Assembly (NCBI RefSeq): GCF_030695035.1
Contig: NZ_JAUYTT010000008.1
Span: forward strand, 806,001 to 870,000
DNA: 64,000 nt
Source of the DNA: Frigidibacter sp.
Lineage (GTDB): Bacteria; Pseudomonadota; Alphaproteobacteria; Rhodobacterales; Rhodobacteraceae
Direction of reading: 5' to 3'
A program made the position numbers and the translations under genes. Shown one piece after another: positions 16,401 to 23,273 of this stretch; the first letter of the stretch is position 1; each line of letters opens with the position of its first letter. The notes beneath the pieces are model-generated. The model searched no databases. It was not told the DNA's origin and was given only the letters and a program-made list of their open reading frames with translations.

Positions 16401-18609
16401 AGATCTTGTCGGGAGCCGAGGGGTCGGCGTCGAAATAGAGCCGCCAGTCCCAGCGGTGGCGCGGGATCTCGGTGATCGCATCGACAGAGTCGAGCAGGTT
16501 CTCCCAATACTCGCCCACTGTCTCGGCCCCCGGCAGCACCGCGCCAAGACCAACGATGGCGATATCGGCGGGGCGGGCCGCAGCCACAGCGGCGGGCACC
16601 GGCGCGGCGCGGGCGGCGCCCAGCATCTCGCCCGAGCCGGTACACACCGCCTCATGCAGCGCGGCAATCGTCGTGACCTTGTCCCGCAGCATCGCGGCCT
16701 GGCCGATCATGTACATGCCTTCCTGCGCCTGCCTGCGCACCGGCACCGTCTTCAGCACGTCCCCCGCCCGCTCCGTCGCCTTAGAGGCGATCCGCAGCCG
16801 CCCCAAAGTCAACGACTCCAGCGCCTCGCGCATGTCCTCGCCGCCGGTGCCATCCGCCTGCAACGCACGGCGGCGGGCGGCAAATTCCTCGGCAAAGGGG
16901 CTCATCGCGGCGCGGCTGGCATGGCCGGGGCCGGTTTCCAGCGTCACCGTCTCGCGGCAATCCAGCAGCACCTTCTGGAAGGTCTGCACGATGCTGCCTG
17001 CGCGGACCGCCTCTTCGGTAAACAGATAGGCGGTGCCCATCAGCATCCCGACCTTGATCCCGCGCTCGGCCAAGGGCGCGGCCAGCGCCGCCACCATCGC
17101 GGCCGATCGCGCATCATGGATACCGCCCGCGAACAGCACGCAAATCTCGGCGGCCTGCGCCGCGTCCACGCTGTCCAGCAGCGTGCGCACCATCGCATCC
17201 CACAGCACAAGGCTCGACATCGGCCCGACATGGCCGCCGCATTCGCGCCCCTCGAACACAAAGCGCCGCGCGCCCTGTTCGAGGAACATCGCCAGCAGTC
17301 GCGGCGAGGGCACATGCAGATAGCTGGGGATCCCGTCCGCCTCCAGCGCGCGGGCCTGATCGGGGCGCCCGCCGGCGATCAGCGCGAAACCGGGGCCGTG
17401 GCGTAAGGCCACCTCCACCTGCGCGCGGATCAGCGAGGAGGGCGCAAAGCCCAGCAGACCCACGCCCCAAGGGCGGCCCGCCAGCCGCTGCGCGGTTTCG
17501 GCCAGCAGCGTATCGGCCTGCTCGGGGCGCATCAGCGCCAGCGCCACCATCGGCAGCGCGCCGCCTTCCGCAACCGCCTGCGCGAAGGCGGCGGTGTCGG
17601 ACACGCGGGTCATCGGCCCCTGCACCAGCGGCCAGGTGGTGCCATGCGGCGCGGCGACGCCCTGCCCCGCGCCCCAGACCGGATGCGCGGCGGCGCGGGC
17701 CACGGCAGCGGCGCTGCCATCTTGCAGCGCGCGCGCCAGACGGCCAAGGCTGCCAAAGCGCGCGGCGAGGTCGGGCGCGAAGGCCGCGGCCTGCCCCAAG
17801 GGCGCGATCTGGCCTGCGGCCATGTCCCAGCCAAAGGCGACGCGGCCGTCGCTTTCGCCCTGCGCCAAGGCGCTGCGCAGGGTGGCCCCGGCGCGGCTGC
17901 CCGGCTGCTCCATCCCGCGCCACTGCACGCCGCCCGCGCCCTCGACCAGCAGCGTCTCGGCCCCGGTCATCCGCGCCAGAACCGGCGCGATGCGGGGGCC
18001 AAGCGCGCTTTCGCGCAGCATCAGGCATTGATCGTCCAGCACCACGCCCGCCGCCCCGCCCGCGCGCAGCGCGCCCGCCGATTGCAGCCCGACACCGCCG
18101 CGCACGAAGACCGGCCCGGCCGGACCCGCCGCCATCGCCTGTTGCAGCAGAATGAAGCTCGTCGCCTCGCCGACGCGGCCGCCGGCCTCATGGCCCTTCA
18201 GGACCAGCCCCTCGGCCGCCAGCGGCCCTGCCAGCCGGTCATCCCAGCGGATCGCCTCGGGCAGCACGCGCAGTCCCGCCGCCCGGATCGCCGCAACGGC
18301 CTCGGGCGCGGCCAGCGCCGCCTCGGACTCCAGCACGATCACCGACAACCCACGCGGGCCAAAGCGCCCCGCCAGATCGAGCGCGAGGCCCGCATCTGCC
18401 AGCTTCACGCCAAAGCCGCCCGCGGTGGCTTCCGCCAGCGCCTCCAGCCCCGCCTCAAGCGCGCCAGAAGGCAGCGGCAGTTCCGCATTGAACAGGCCCA
18501 GATGACCAGCGCGGCAGGCGGCAATCGCCAGAGCCGCGTCCGCCGAACCCGCGGGAGTCAGCACGAGGATTGCGAAATCGGGGATTGCGAAATCGGGGGC
18601 CTGTGCCAT
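10429..18609 (-). CDS. Giant fatty acid/polyketide synthase: NMO-NMO-KS-AT-ACP-KR-DH
   Basis: 2726 aa, starting at ATG 18609 behind AGGAG. Residues 1-640 hold two TIM-barrel nitronate-monooxygenase-like modules, with signatures HEAGGR (His140/Glu141) and RECGGH (Glu456/Cys457). These are relatives of the PfaD enoyl reductase. The KS spans about 680-1120, with Cys872 in DAACASS, EAHGTGTVAGD and GSVKTLIGHTK. The AT spans about 1240-1580, with Ser1339 in GHSYGEF and an FPGQGSQ entry. An Ala/Pro-rich linker leads to a single ACP with Ser1834 in GIDSIKR. The KR has the TGGARGI nucleotide site at about 2118 and SVAG / DYAHAN catalytic residues. The terminal double-hotdog DH has LGEHRIG, VLPLAV and DxxxQ (LLDAAAQ). 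With the downstream KS-AT-DH-PPTase protein it should make a reduced acyl chain; no release domain is seen. It is Pfa/Hgl-like, product unknown. Confidence 0.93.
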   Translation of the reverse strand: MAQAPDFAIPDFAILVLTPAGSADAALAIAACRAGHLGLFNAELPLPSGALEAGLEALAEATAGGFGVKLADAGLALDLAGRFGPRGLSVIVLESEAALAAPEAVAAIRAAGLRVLPEAIRWDDRLAGPLAAEGLVLKGHEAGGRVGEATSFILLQQAMAAGPAGPVFVRGGVGLQSAGALRAGGAAGVVLDDQCLMLRESALGPRIAPVLARMTGAETLLVEGAGGVQWRGMEQPGSRAGATLRSALAQGESDGRVAFGWDMAAGQIAPLGQAAAFAPDLAARFGSLGRLARALQDGSAAAVARAAAHPVWGAGQGVAAPHGTTWPLVQGPMTRVSDTAAFAQAVAEGGALPMVALALMRPEQADTLLAETAQRLAGRPWGVGLLGFAPSSLIRAQVEVALRHGPGFALIAGGRPDQARALEADGIPSYLHVPSPRLLAMFLEQGARRFVFEGRECGGHVGPMSSLVLWDAMVRTLLDSVDAAQAAEICVLFAGGIHDARSAAMVAALAAPLAERGIKVGMLMGTAYLFTEEAVRAGSIVQTFQKVLLDCRETVTLETGPGHASRAAMSPFAEEFAARRRALQADGTGGEDMREALESLTLGRLRIASKATERAGDVLKTVPVRRQAQEGMYMIGQAAMLRDKVTTIAALHEAVCTGSGEMLGAARAAPVPAAVAAARPADIAIVGLGAVLPGAETVGEYWENLLDSVDAITEIPRHRWDWRLYFDADPSAPDKIYSRWGGFLKDMPFDPMRYGIPPRSLPALDPLQLMTLEVARRTLEDAGLDGKDAPGLPRLRTSIILGASGGAGDVGAQYAVRSELPRFMGALDADAAARLPSWTEDSFAGILLNVAAGRAANRLDFGGVNFTVDAACASSLAAVYQAVLELETGRSDMVLAGGIDTVQGPFGYLCFSKTRALSPRGRSASFEAGADGIVISEGLAMVALKRLADAERDGDKIYAVIKGVGGSSDGKAKSMTAPHPDGQIRALARAYDMAGYSPATVGLFEAHGTGTVAGDISEMTTVTRLLAEAGAGPKAAAIGSVKTLIGHTKAAAGIAGLIKAALACHHGVLPPHGRRGAPNARLNEPEIPLYLVDRPRPWVPAEGVPRRASVSAFGFGGTNFHVAMEEYGAKRAIPALAPSPRRRWGQELLVWRGRSRAALAAEVQALADRLAAGWAPALADLAFSLAEAARPGTLTAALTVSRTEPLAARVAALAGHLADPAQPLPPGAAFSDAPLLAEGGKLALIFPGQGSQYPEMMAEVAALFPELGDSLAEADAVLGFPLSRAILPAGAYDEAAQKAAAAALTATDVAQPALGAVEAGLWSVLSGMGLRPDMAAGHSYGEFVALHAAGVFSRADLFRVSRARGRFMVEAGAGGDLGSMAAARAPRAALEALIEGIDGVCVANHNAPEQSILSGSREGLAEAARRAEAAGIPLRALQVGAAFHSPIVAPAQVQLAGFIAGMDLQPARFAVYANKTAAAYPAGAVAICETLSSQLASPVEFVRQVEQMHADGARVFLSLGPKSVHATMVRQILGAAPHRAITTDDEEGGLRGLLSGIGALLAEGAALDISRLFAGRGCKLLPVTGPLPEPEALGRHLWLLNGSGARQVGSPPRPVLTLEEVEARKTAAPAAVPTLPAPVPPQPAFADPAAARPQIRPQPFRTAPRASGLRSRPVREVLQMDTDSHDLSYPLQADEVLAEFQMTMSRFLETQERVMLAYLGSGAGAAVAPRAMPRPARPMVARAPAPAPVMTMPAPVAAAQAPVAAPTPVPAPQPVAAPAPVAAAAPAPAAAASAGLDRAGIAALLLDIVQDRTGYPADMLGLDQGIEADLGIDSIKRVEIIGALLKGLPGPQASAAQPMGETLNEQKTLGAIVEKLAAHLASGAPAGAAQGVVHGPFDLAAAGNAGEGARPPRYVMRAEAEALPVAPGLPAGRYLVTEGRGGLAAALASKIAAAGGTPVVLSAGAACEAKGPFAGLVHLAPTAALPVALEDPAGWAAALEAGEKSAYRVVRTHAEGLRQGRMVFASAMGGSFGREGDTGLLLAGGCTGLAKSLREEWPASRAKAIDLDPALADDALAQVLMEELAAPYGRQEAGYPGGRRMVFRSVEAEPADAARDLPPGAVILATGGARGITAEILRPFAAAGCRLVLIGRTPLPGPEPESLAALTDTAALRLALMAGARARGEAVTPASIERALAGLQRDREIRANLADLRGAGATLDYMALDMADAGAVRAAVADIAARLGPIHGVIHGAGVIEDRRITDKTPESWDRVVTPKVIGALALASALDAAPPAFFALFASVAGRYGNSGQTDYAHANELLNRIAAQLARRWPACHPVAVNWGPWEGTRHGAGMVSDAVRAKFEAQEVTLVAPEGGAAAFFDEILRGPRDCTEVVLGAGPWEKHESERAGMPEAPRARWPLLPGPQQAPAAKGGTAIRRRLDVAADPWLGEHRIGAVPVLPLAVAAEMAAEAAAEIWSDWTVTGLADLRLLSGLRLEGDAPCEIDLVAQGSEHADATGFAARVELRGTGNMPRAHYRASVRMVPSALHTPDPEALSLAQDILAHPVARSPIPAGRAYREMLFHGPSYQLLKVLEGLDAGGARAEVRPSRATDFGGGAWLFDPGLLDAAAQLAWVWSIHSRGQPALPNAIGRATKLGTGAARQMVMRLHGGLGPAEVRADVVIADAQGSPLLLLEALEATSDAGLARFCGWGGEILSDIALPKQEAAE

Positions 18610-18667
18610 GCGCGTCTCCTGTTCTGGGGGCCCGGCCCGCCTGCGATCAGGGGGGCCGGGTGGGGTG

Positions 18668-19360
18668 TTATCCGTCCGAGCCGGTGGTGCCGGTTTCGGG
18701 GGCAGTGTCGGTGTCTTCCTGGGGCGCGGCATCGAGGTCGGTCAGCCGCGCCTGCAGCTTCTCGATGCGCTCTTGCAGGAAGGTCCGCAGCGCCTCGGGG
18801 TCGCGCGGCGCCGCAGCAGCGCCCGCCCCTGCAGCCGCCCCGCCCGCCGCGCCGCCCAGCCGTTCGGCCAGCAGCTTGCGCAGCATGGGCCGGCCCTGCT
18901 GTCCGCCCGCAGCCCCGGGACCTTGCCCAAGCCGCGCGCCGAGCCCGCCACCAGCAGCGCCAACCCCTGCTGCGCCGCCGGCAGCCCGCGCCGCCAGCAA
19001 TTCCCGCAGCTTGCCGCCACCGGCACCGCCCTCAGCACCGCCCCCGGCCGCGCCGCCATTCGCCCGTGCGGCCAGCAATTCCCGCAGCTTGCCGCCGCCG
19101 GCACCGCCTGCAGCGCCGCTACCCGCAGCACCGCCATTGGCCCGCGCCGCCAGCATCTCGCGCAGCTTGCCGCCGCCTGCCCCTGCGGCCGCGCCACCGC
19201 CCGCACCGCCGCGCTTGGCCATCATCTCGCGGAGCCGGCCACCGCCCGCTCCAGCGCCCGGCTGCGCCAGCGGCTGCATCGGCTTGCCCTCTGCAGTGCC
19301 GCGCAATTCGCGCAGCCGCTTCAGCGCCTCGAGCCGTTTATCCTCGCCTGAATCAGACAT
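18668..19360 (-). CDS. Gly/Ala-rich tandem-repeat protein in the synthase operon
   Basis: 230 aa. It starts at ATG 19360 behind AAGGGG and ends 58 bases before the giant synthase. The N terminus is a charged helix (KRLEALKRLRELRG). The middle is a run of units in which a short amphipathic helix, KLREMLAAR or KLRELLAAR, alternates with a Gly/Ala linker. Three units are exactly 26 residues long; a shorter one precedes them and a degenerate one follows. The tail has a last helix (RTFLQERIEKLQARLTDL) and an acidic end. There is no signal peptide, cysteine cluster or membrane span. I do not recognise the family. A scaffold or docking role for the synthases is plausible from position but unproven. 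Confidence 0.75.
   Translation of the reverse strand: MSDSGEDKRLEALKRLRELRGTAEGKPMQPLAQPGAGAGGGRLREMMAKRGGAGGGAAAGAGGGKLREMLAARANGGAAGSGAAGGAGGGKLRELLAARANGGAAGGGAEGGAGGGKLRELLAARAAGGAAGVGAAGGGLGARLGQGPGAAGGQQGRPMLRKLLAERLGGAAGGAAAGAGAAAAPRDPEALRTFLQERIEKLQARLTDLDAAPQEDTDTAPETGTTGSDG
18993..19226 (-). repeat. 78-bp in-frame tandem repeat (three units)
   Basis: The sequence GCCAGCAATTCCCGCAGCTT starts at 18993 and again at 19071, and a diverged copy (GCCAGCATCTCGCGCAGCTT) starts at 19149, an exact 78-base period. Being a multiple of three, it gives the 26-residue protein repeats of the Gly/Ala-rich protein. Unit number could vary by slippage or recombination. Confidence 0.85.
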
Positions 19361-19463
19361 GTCTTGCCCCTTCTGCCGGGAGGGCCCGCCGGCCGCCCCC
19401 TGTTCCACCCCAGTCCGCCGTGTGCGCCCACCGCATCCACGCCGGTTCAGACCGCACGCCTTG

Positions 19464-20324
19464 TCAAAACACGCTCGCCTTGCGCGGCCGCAGCCCCTCA
19501 ACAAACGGCACCTCGAAGACCTTCGGGTGCATCACCGGGCCGTGGCCGAAAAATCCATCTTCGCCGAACGCCTCGCCGTGATCGCCCATGATCATGAACC
19601 AGGTGTCCGGCGGGGCCTTGTCGAACAGCGCCCCCAGCAGGCCGTCGAGATATTCGACGCAGCGGATCTGCTGAGCGTGCAGGCCCTTGAGCAGGTCCGA
19701 GGCAAAGAAGGTCTCGGCATCCATGTCGCTGCCCTTCTGGGCCATCCCGCCGGCATCTCCGCCCGCCGCCAGCGTCTTGGCGACGCCGTGCAGGCCCGAG
19801 ATATGCGGCAGCGCGTTCCCCTCCAGCATGTAGGGATAATGGGTCTCGCCGAGGTTGAAGAAATGAAAGCTGGGCTGGTCGCGGCTGAAGCCGATCTCAT
19901 CCACCATGCCCTTGAAATCATTGTGATCCGGCATCAGGCGGTAATCGTCAAAAGCGTTGTTCAGCACCGTGAACGGGTTCAGCACCGGCATCGAGACGCG
20001 GGCGACGGTGCGATAGCCATGCTTCTTCAGCATCCCGGCCAGCGACAACTGCGGCAAGAAGGTCTCGAACCGCAGGTCAGGAATATCCAGCCGGTCACTC
20101 CAGCGCCGGAAATCATTCTTGTACACGTCCGAGGCATAGACATGCGCGGGAGAGGTATGCGGCACCAGCCCCATCAGGAAGGTGTAATGCGACGGCGCCG
20201 TCCAGGAGGCATAGGAAAATCGCTGCTCCAGCTCGCCCAGCCGGGCCAGATTGGGGGCCTTGGCGGCGCGGGCGCTGTCAAATCGGCAGCTGTCATAGGT
20301 GATGAAAATCAGATTACGGGGCAT
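19464..20324 (-). CDS. Alkaline-phosphatase-superfamily (sulfatase-fold) hydrolase/transferase
   Basis: 286 aa, cytoplasmic by sequence (no signal peptide). The N terminus NLIFITYDSCRFDSAR carries the first metal-binding Asp of the sulfatase fold. A nucleophile region WTAPSHYTFLMG follows at about residue 60, and the C-terminal metal site is MGDHGEAFGEDGFFGHG. The position that is Cys (formylglycine) in true sulfatases is Thr here, so this looks more like a phosphoester/phosphonate hydrolase or phospho-group transferase than an oxidised sulfatase. At 286 aa it is short for the family. It lies 30 bases after the TPR gene and 103 bases before the repeat gene, probably in one operon with the synthases. 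Confidence 0.8.
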   Translation of the reverse strand: MPRNLIFITYDSCRFDSARAAKAPNLARLGELEQRFSYASWTAPSHYTFLMGLVPHTSPAHVYASDVYKNDFRRWSDRLDIPDLRFETFLPQLSLAGMLKKHGYRTVARVSMPVLNPFTVLNNAFDDYRLMPDHNDFKGMVDEIGFSRDQPSFHFFNLGETHYPYMLEGNALPHISGLHGVAKTLAAGGDAGGMAQKGSDMDAETFFASDLLKGLHAQQIRCVEYLDGLLGALFDKAPPDTWFMIMGDHGEAFGEDGFFGHGPVMHPKVFEVPFVEGLRPRKASVF

Positions 20325-20354
20325 GGGAACTCGGGGTTGTCGGGAAGGGTCTCC

Positions 20355-21506
20355 TCAGCCGGTGGCGCGGTCGCGCCGGGACGCGATCCAGTTCCGGACA
20401 AGGCTGGGATTGCCGCGCACCCGCTCGGCCAAGGCGCCGGTATGGGTGGCAAGGGCCGCGGCAAGGGCGGTGGCATGGGCCTCGGCGGCCTCGGCCCCCT
20501 CCGGGGGTTCCTGATCGGCAAGGGCGGCAAGATCGGGGGCGGCGTTGCGCATCTCGGGCGCGTTCAGCACCAGCGCGCGGTAGCAATCGGCAGCCTCGGC
20601 ATGGCGGCCCATCGCGCGGTAGATGTCGCCCATCGCCTTTTGCACCAGGCCCGACCGGCGGGCGACGCGTCCCAGCGCCATCAGCTGATCCAGCGCCTCG
20701 CGGTGCTTGCCCATCGCAGAGCGGGCGCGGGCCGCCTTCACCGCCGCGCGCAGGTTGTTGGGTTTCAGCCGGCCCGCCTCGTCATAGCTTTGCGCCGCTT
20801 CGGCGTGCTGGCCAAGGCCCGCCATCGCCTCGCCCAGCGCCTGCTGCACCGCGGGCTTGTCGGGGGCCAGCAGCGCGGCATCGGTCAGGACCGTCCGCGC
20901 TTCGGCAAAGCGCTGCGCCTTTAGATGCAGCAGGCCCAGCTGGTAATGCGCCAGCCACAGGTCGGGCTTGAGGTCGATGACCCGTTTGTACTCCGTCTCG
21001 GCCCGCGCCGCATCACCGGCATCGCCATGCGCCTTGGCCAGCATGATGCGGATGCCCACATCCTGCGGGCTGCGGGCAGCGGCATCGCGCAGCACCGTCA
21101 TCGCCTCGGCCTCGCGGCCGGACTCCTTGAGCAGCCGCGCCATCTTGAGGTAGGCAAAGCCCATCGACGGGTCCAGTGCCACCGCCTCTTCATATTCGAT
21201 CAGCGCGGCATCCGCCTCGCCCAGATGCTCGCGGGCCTCGGCGCTGAACAGCACGGCGGGGGCCAGATCGGGCTGGATCGCCAGCGCGGCATCGAAATGC
21301 TCCAGCGCCTTGTGATACTCGCCCTCGGTCATGAACACCCGGCCAAGGCCGACATGGGCAATGGCGATGCGGGGATTGGCCTCCAGCAGCGTGACGAAGA
21401 CGGCGCGGGCAGTTTCGGCATCGCCCTGCTGCAGCGCGGCAAGCCCGGCCTGAACCTGCCCCCGGACCATTCCCTGGAATCCGCCCCCTGCCCGTCGTTC
21501 AAACAT
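20355..21506 (-). CDS. Tetratricopeptide-repeat protein
   Basis: 383 aa. At least eight consecutive TPR-like helical pairs fill residues 20-330, recognisable by the recurring G.A..A...Y..A..L.P pattern (for example GEYHKALEHFDAALAIQPD, GEADAALIEYEEAVALDPS). The start at ATG 21506 has GAGG upstream; an in-frame TTG at 21536 is less likely. No signal peptide or catalytic domain is fused. It is the first gene of the five-gene minus-strand run leading into the synthases and probably acts as a protein-protein adaptor. Many Rhodobacteraceae sulfotransferases carry TPRs, so a link to the locus sulfotransferase is possible but inferred. Confidence 0.85.
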   Translation of the reverse strand: MFERRAGGGFQGMVRGQVQAGLAALQQGDAETARAVFVTLLEANPRIAIAHVGLGRVFMTEGEYHKALEHFDAALAIQPDLAPAVLFSAEAREHLGEADAALIEYEEAVALDPSMGFAYLKMARLLKESGREAEAMTVLRDAAARSPQDVGIRIMLAKAHGDAGDAARAETEYKRVIDLKPDLWLAHYQLGLLHLKAQRFAEARTVLTDAALLAPDKPAVQQALGEAMAGLGQHAEAAQSYDEAGRLKPNNLRAAVKAARARSAMGKHREALDQLMALGRVARRSGLVQKAMGDIYRAMGRHAEAADCYRALVLNAPEMRNAAPDLAALADQEPPEGAEAAEAHATALAAALATHTGALAERVRGNPSLVRNWIASRRDRATG

Positions 21507-21848
21507 CTTTCGAACCTCAAATATGCGTGCAGTCAATCAGTTCAGACCCGATTGCGACCCTTGAATATCGGTCGCACAGCCTGGTGGATGCAAGATCTCC
21601 ACTCCCTCCGGCCTACAGCATAAATGTTGGGCGAGTCCAGTGACTCTACGTCAGCGGGCCTTTTCGAAGACATAAAGTATTGCTTATGAAAGCTCTTAGG
21701 ATCGCAAGGCGCAGGTTTGGGGCATGATTGCGCAATCATCTTGCTTAACGGGGTGACCGGCGCCGGCGCGCGGGTGCTACGGCCGCTCTGCGGGGCGCGT
21801 CGCAGCCGCGGCCCTTGAACCGGGGGCTGCGCTCGGGCAGAAGGAGGC
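21507..21848. promoter_or_regulatory. Divergent promoter region of the synthase operon and radA
   Basis: This 342-base gap is clearly richer in A+T than its neighbours between 21600 and 21740, as expected for promoters. It holds a perfect 16-base palindrome at 21724-21739. No small gene is evident. The plus-strand end carries the AAGGAGG ribosome site of radA. Confidence 0.5.
21724..21739. promoter_or_regulatory. Perfect 16-bp palindrome ATGATTGCGCAATCAT, candidate operator
   Basis: Both half-sites ATGATTGC and GCAATCAT match exactly with no spacer, the form of a dimeric repressor or activator site. It lies about 110 bases before radA and about 220 bases upstream of the first gene of the synthase operon, so it could control either. 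The cognate regulator is unknown. Confidence 0.45.
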
Positions 21849-23213
21849 ATGGCAAAAGCCCCCTCCTCCACCTTCACCTGCACAGCCTGCGGCGCCGTCC
21901 ACAAGAAATGGGCCGGGCGATGTGAGGCTTGCGGCGCGTGGAACTCCATCACCGAGGAAGCGCCTTTGTCGGCAGGCGGCGCCAAGGCGCTGTCGCAGCG
22001 CGGCCGCACCATCCCGCTGACCGACCTTGCCACCGAAGAGGCGCCCCCGCCGCGGGTCCGATGCGGCATGGATGAGTTCGACCGGGTTCTGGGCGGTGGG
22101 CTGGTGCCGGCCTCGGCGATCCTTGTCGGCGGCGATCCCGGCATCGGCAAATCCACCCTGCTGCTGCAGGCCACCGCCAGCTTTGCGCGCAACGGGGTGA
22201 AATGCCTCTACATCTCGGGCGAGGAAGCCGCCGCGCAGGTGCGGATGCGCGCGCAGCGGCTGGGGCTGTCCGATGCGCCGGTGGGCCTTGGCGCCGAAAC
22301 CAACCTGCGCGACATCCTCACCACGCTCGATGCCGAACGCCCCGGCCTCGCGGTGATCGATTCCATCCAGACCATGTGGGCCGATACGGTCGAGGCTGCG
22401 CCGGGTTCTGTCAGCCAGGTCCGCGCCGCGGCGCATGAGCTGGTGACCTTTGCCAAGCGGCGCGGCGTCGCGATCATCCTTGTCGGCCATGTCACCAAGG
22501 ACGGCCAGATCGCCGGGCCGCGGGTGGTCGAACACATGGTCGATACCGTGCTTTATTTCGAAGGCGAGCGCGGCCACCAGTTCCGCATCCTGCGCGCCGT
22601 GAAGAACCGTTTCGGCCCCGCGGATGAGATCGGGGTGTTCGAGATGACCGGCGGCGGGCTGGCCCAAGTCGCCAACCCCTCGGCGCTGTTCCTGTCCGAA
22701 CGCGGGCAGGCGCAGCCCGGGTCGGCGGTGTTCGCGGGCATCGAGGGCACGCGCCCGGTGCTGACGGAGGTGCAGGCGCTGGTCGCGCCCTCGACCCTCG
22801 CCTCGCCGCGGCGCACGGTCGTCGGGCTCGACTCGGGGCGCGTCTCCACCATCCTTGCGGTGCTCGAGGCGCGCTGCGGCATTCCCTTCACCGGGCTTGA
22901 CGTGTTCCTGAACGTCGCCGGCGGGATGCGCGTCAACGAGCCTGCCGCCGACCTTGCCATCGCCGCCGCCCTGCTTTCGGCACGCGAGGATGTGGCACTT
23001 CCGCCAGACATGGCGATATTCGGTGAAATCAGCCTGTCGGGCGCCCTGCGGCCGGTGGGTCAGGCGGAAAACAGGTTGAAAGAAGCGCAGAAACTTGGTT
23101 TTTCACAGGCGATCGCGCCCGAGCGGACCAAGATCGAAGGCATCGACGGGATGCTGGTGCGCAAGATGCCCGATCTGACGGCATTTGTCGGTGAAATCTT
23201 CGGGGCGGGCTGA
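21849..23213 (+). CDS. radA: DNA repair protein RadA
   Basis: 454 aa, the usual RadA length. It promotes branch migration and processing of recombination intermediates. The N-terminal zinc finger uses Cys11, Cys14, Cys25 and Cys28. The Walker A motif GGDPGIGKST lies at about residues 97-106, and the RadA-specific KNRFG motif follows the RecA-like core. The C-terminal third is the Lon-protease-like domain, which keeps the fold (GLDVFLNVAGG). The start at ATG 21849 is fixed by AAGGAGG immediately upstream. It is followed by cvpA after 60 bases. Confidence 0.97.
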   Translation: MAKAPSSTFTCTACGAVHKKWAGRCEACGAWNSITEEAPLSAGGAKALSQRGRTIPLTDLATEEAPPPRVRCGMDEFDRVLGGGLVPASAILVGGDPGIGKSTLLLQATASFARNGVKCLYISGEEAAAQVRMRAQRLGLSDAPVGLGAETNLRDILTTLDAERPGLAVIDSIQTMWADTVEAAPGSVSQVRAAAHELVTFAKRRGVAIILVGHVTKDGQIAGPRVVEHMVDTVLYFEGERGHQFRILRAVKNRFGPADEIGVFEMTGGGLAQVANPSALFLSERGQAQPGSAVFAGIEGTRPVLTEVQALVAPSTLASPRRTVVGLDSGRVSTILAVLEARCGIPFTGLDVFLNVAGGMRVNEPAADLAIAAALLSAREDVALPPDMAIFGEISLSGALRPVGQAENRLKEAQKLGFSQAIAPERTKIEGIDGMLVRKMPDLTAFVGEIFGAG

Positions 23214-23273
23214 CCCCCCTCGGAACAATCAAGGCGGGGTGCAGACAATGCCCCGCCGAACGGAGCGAGGGGC

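Noticed and set aside
7628-17406. Very long plus-strand open frames opposite the synthases (7628-10852, 10609-14121, 15247-17406)
   Set aside because: They are antisense shadows caused by high GC and third-position bias. Their translations are Arg/His/Gln-rich without motifs, while the minus strand encodes clear KS, AT, KR and DH domains.
18993-19226. Tandem repeat as a possible CRISPR array
   Set aside because: Units are contiguous 78-bp in-frame coding repeats without unique spacers, and no cas genes are nearby.
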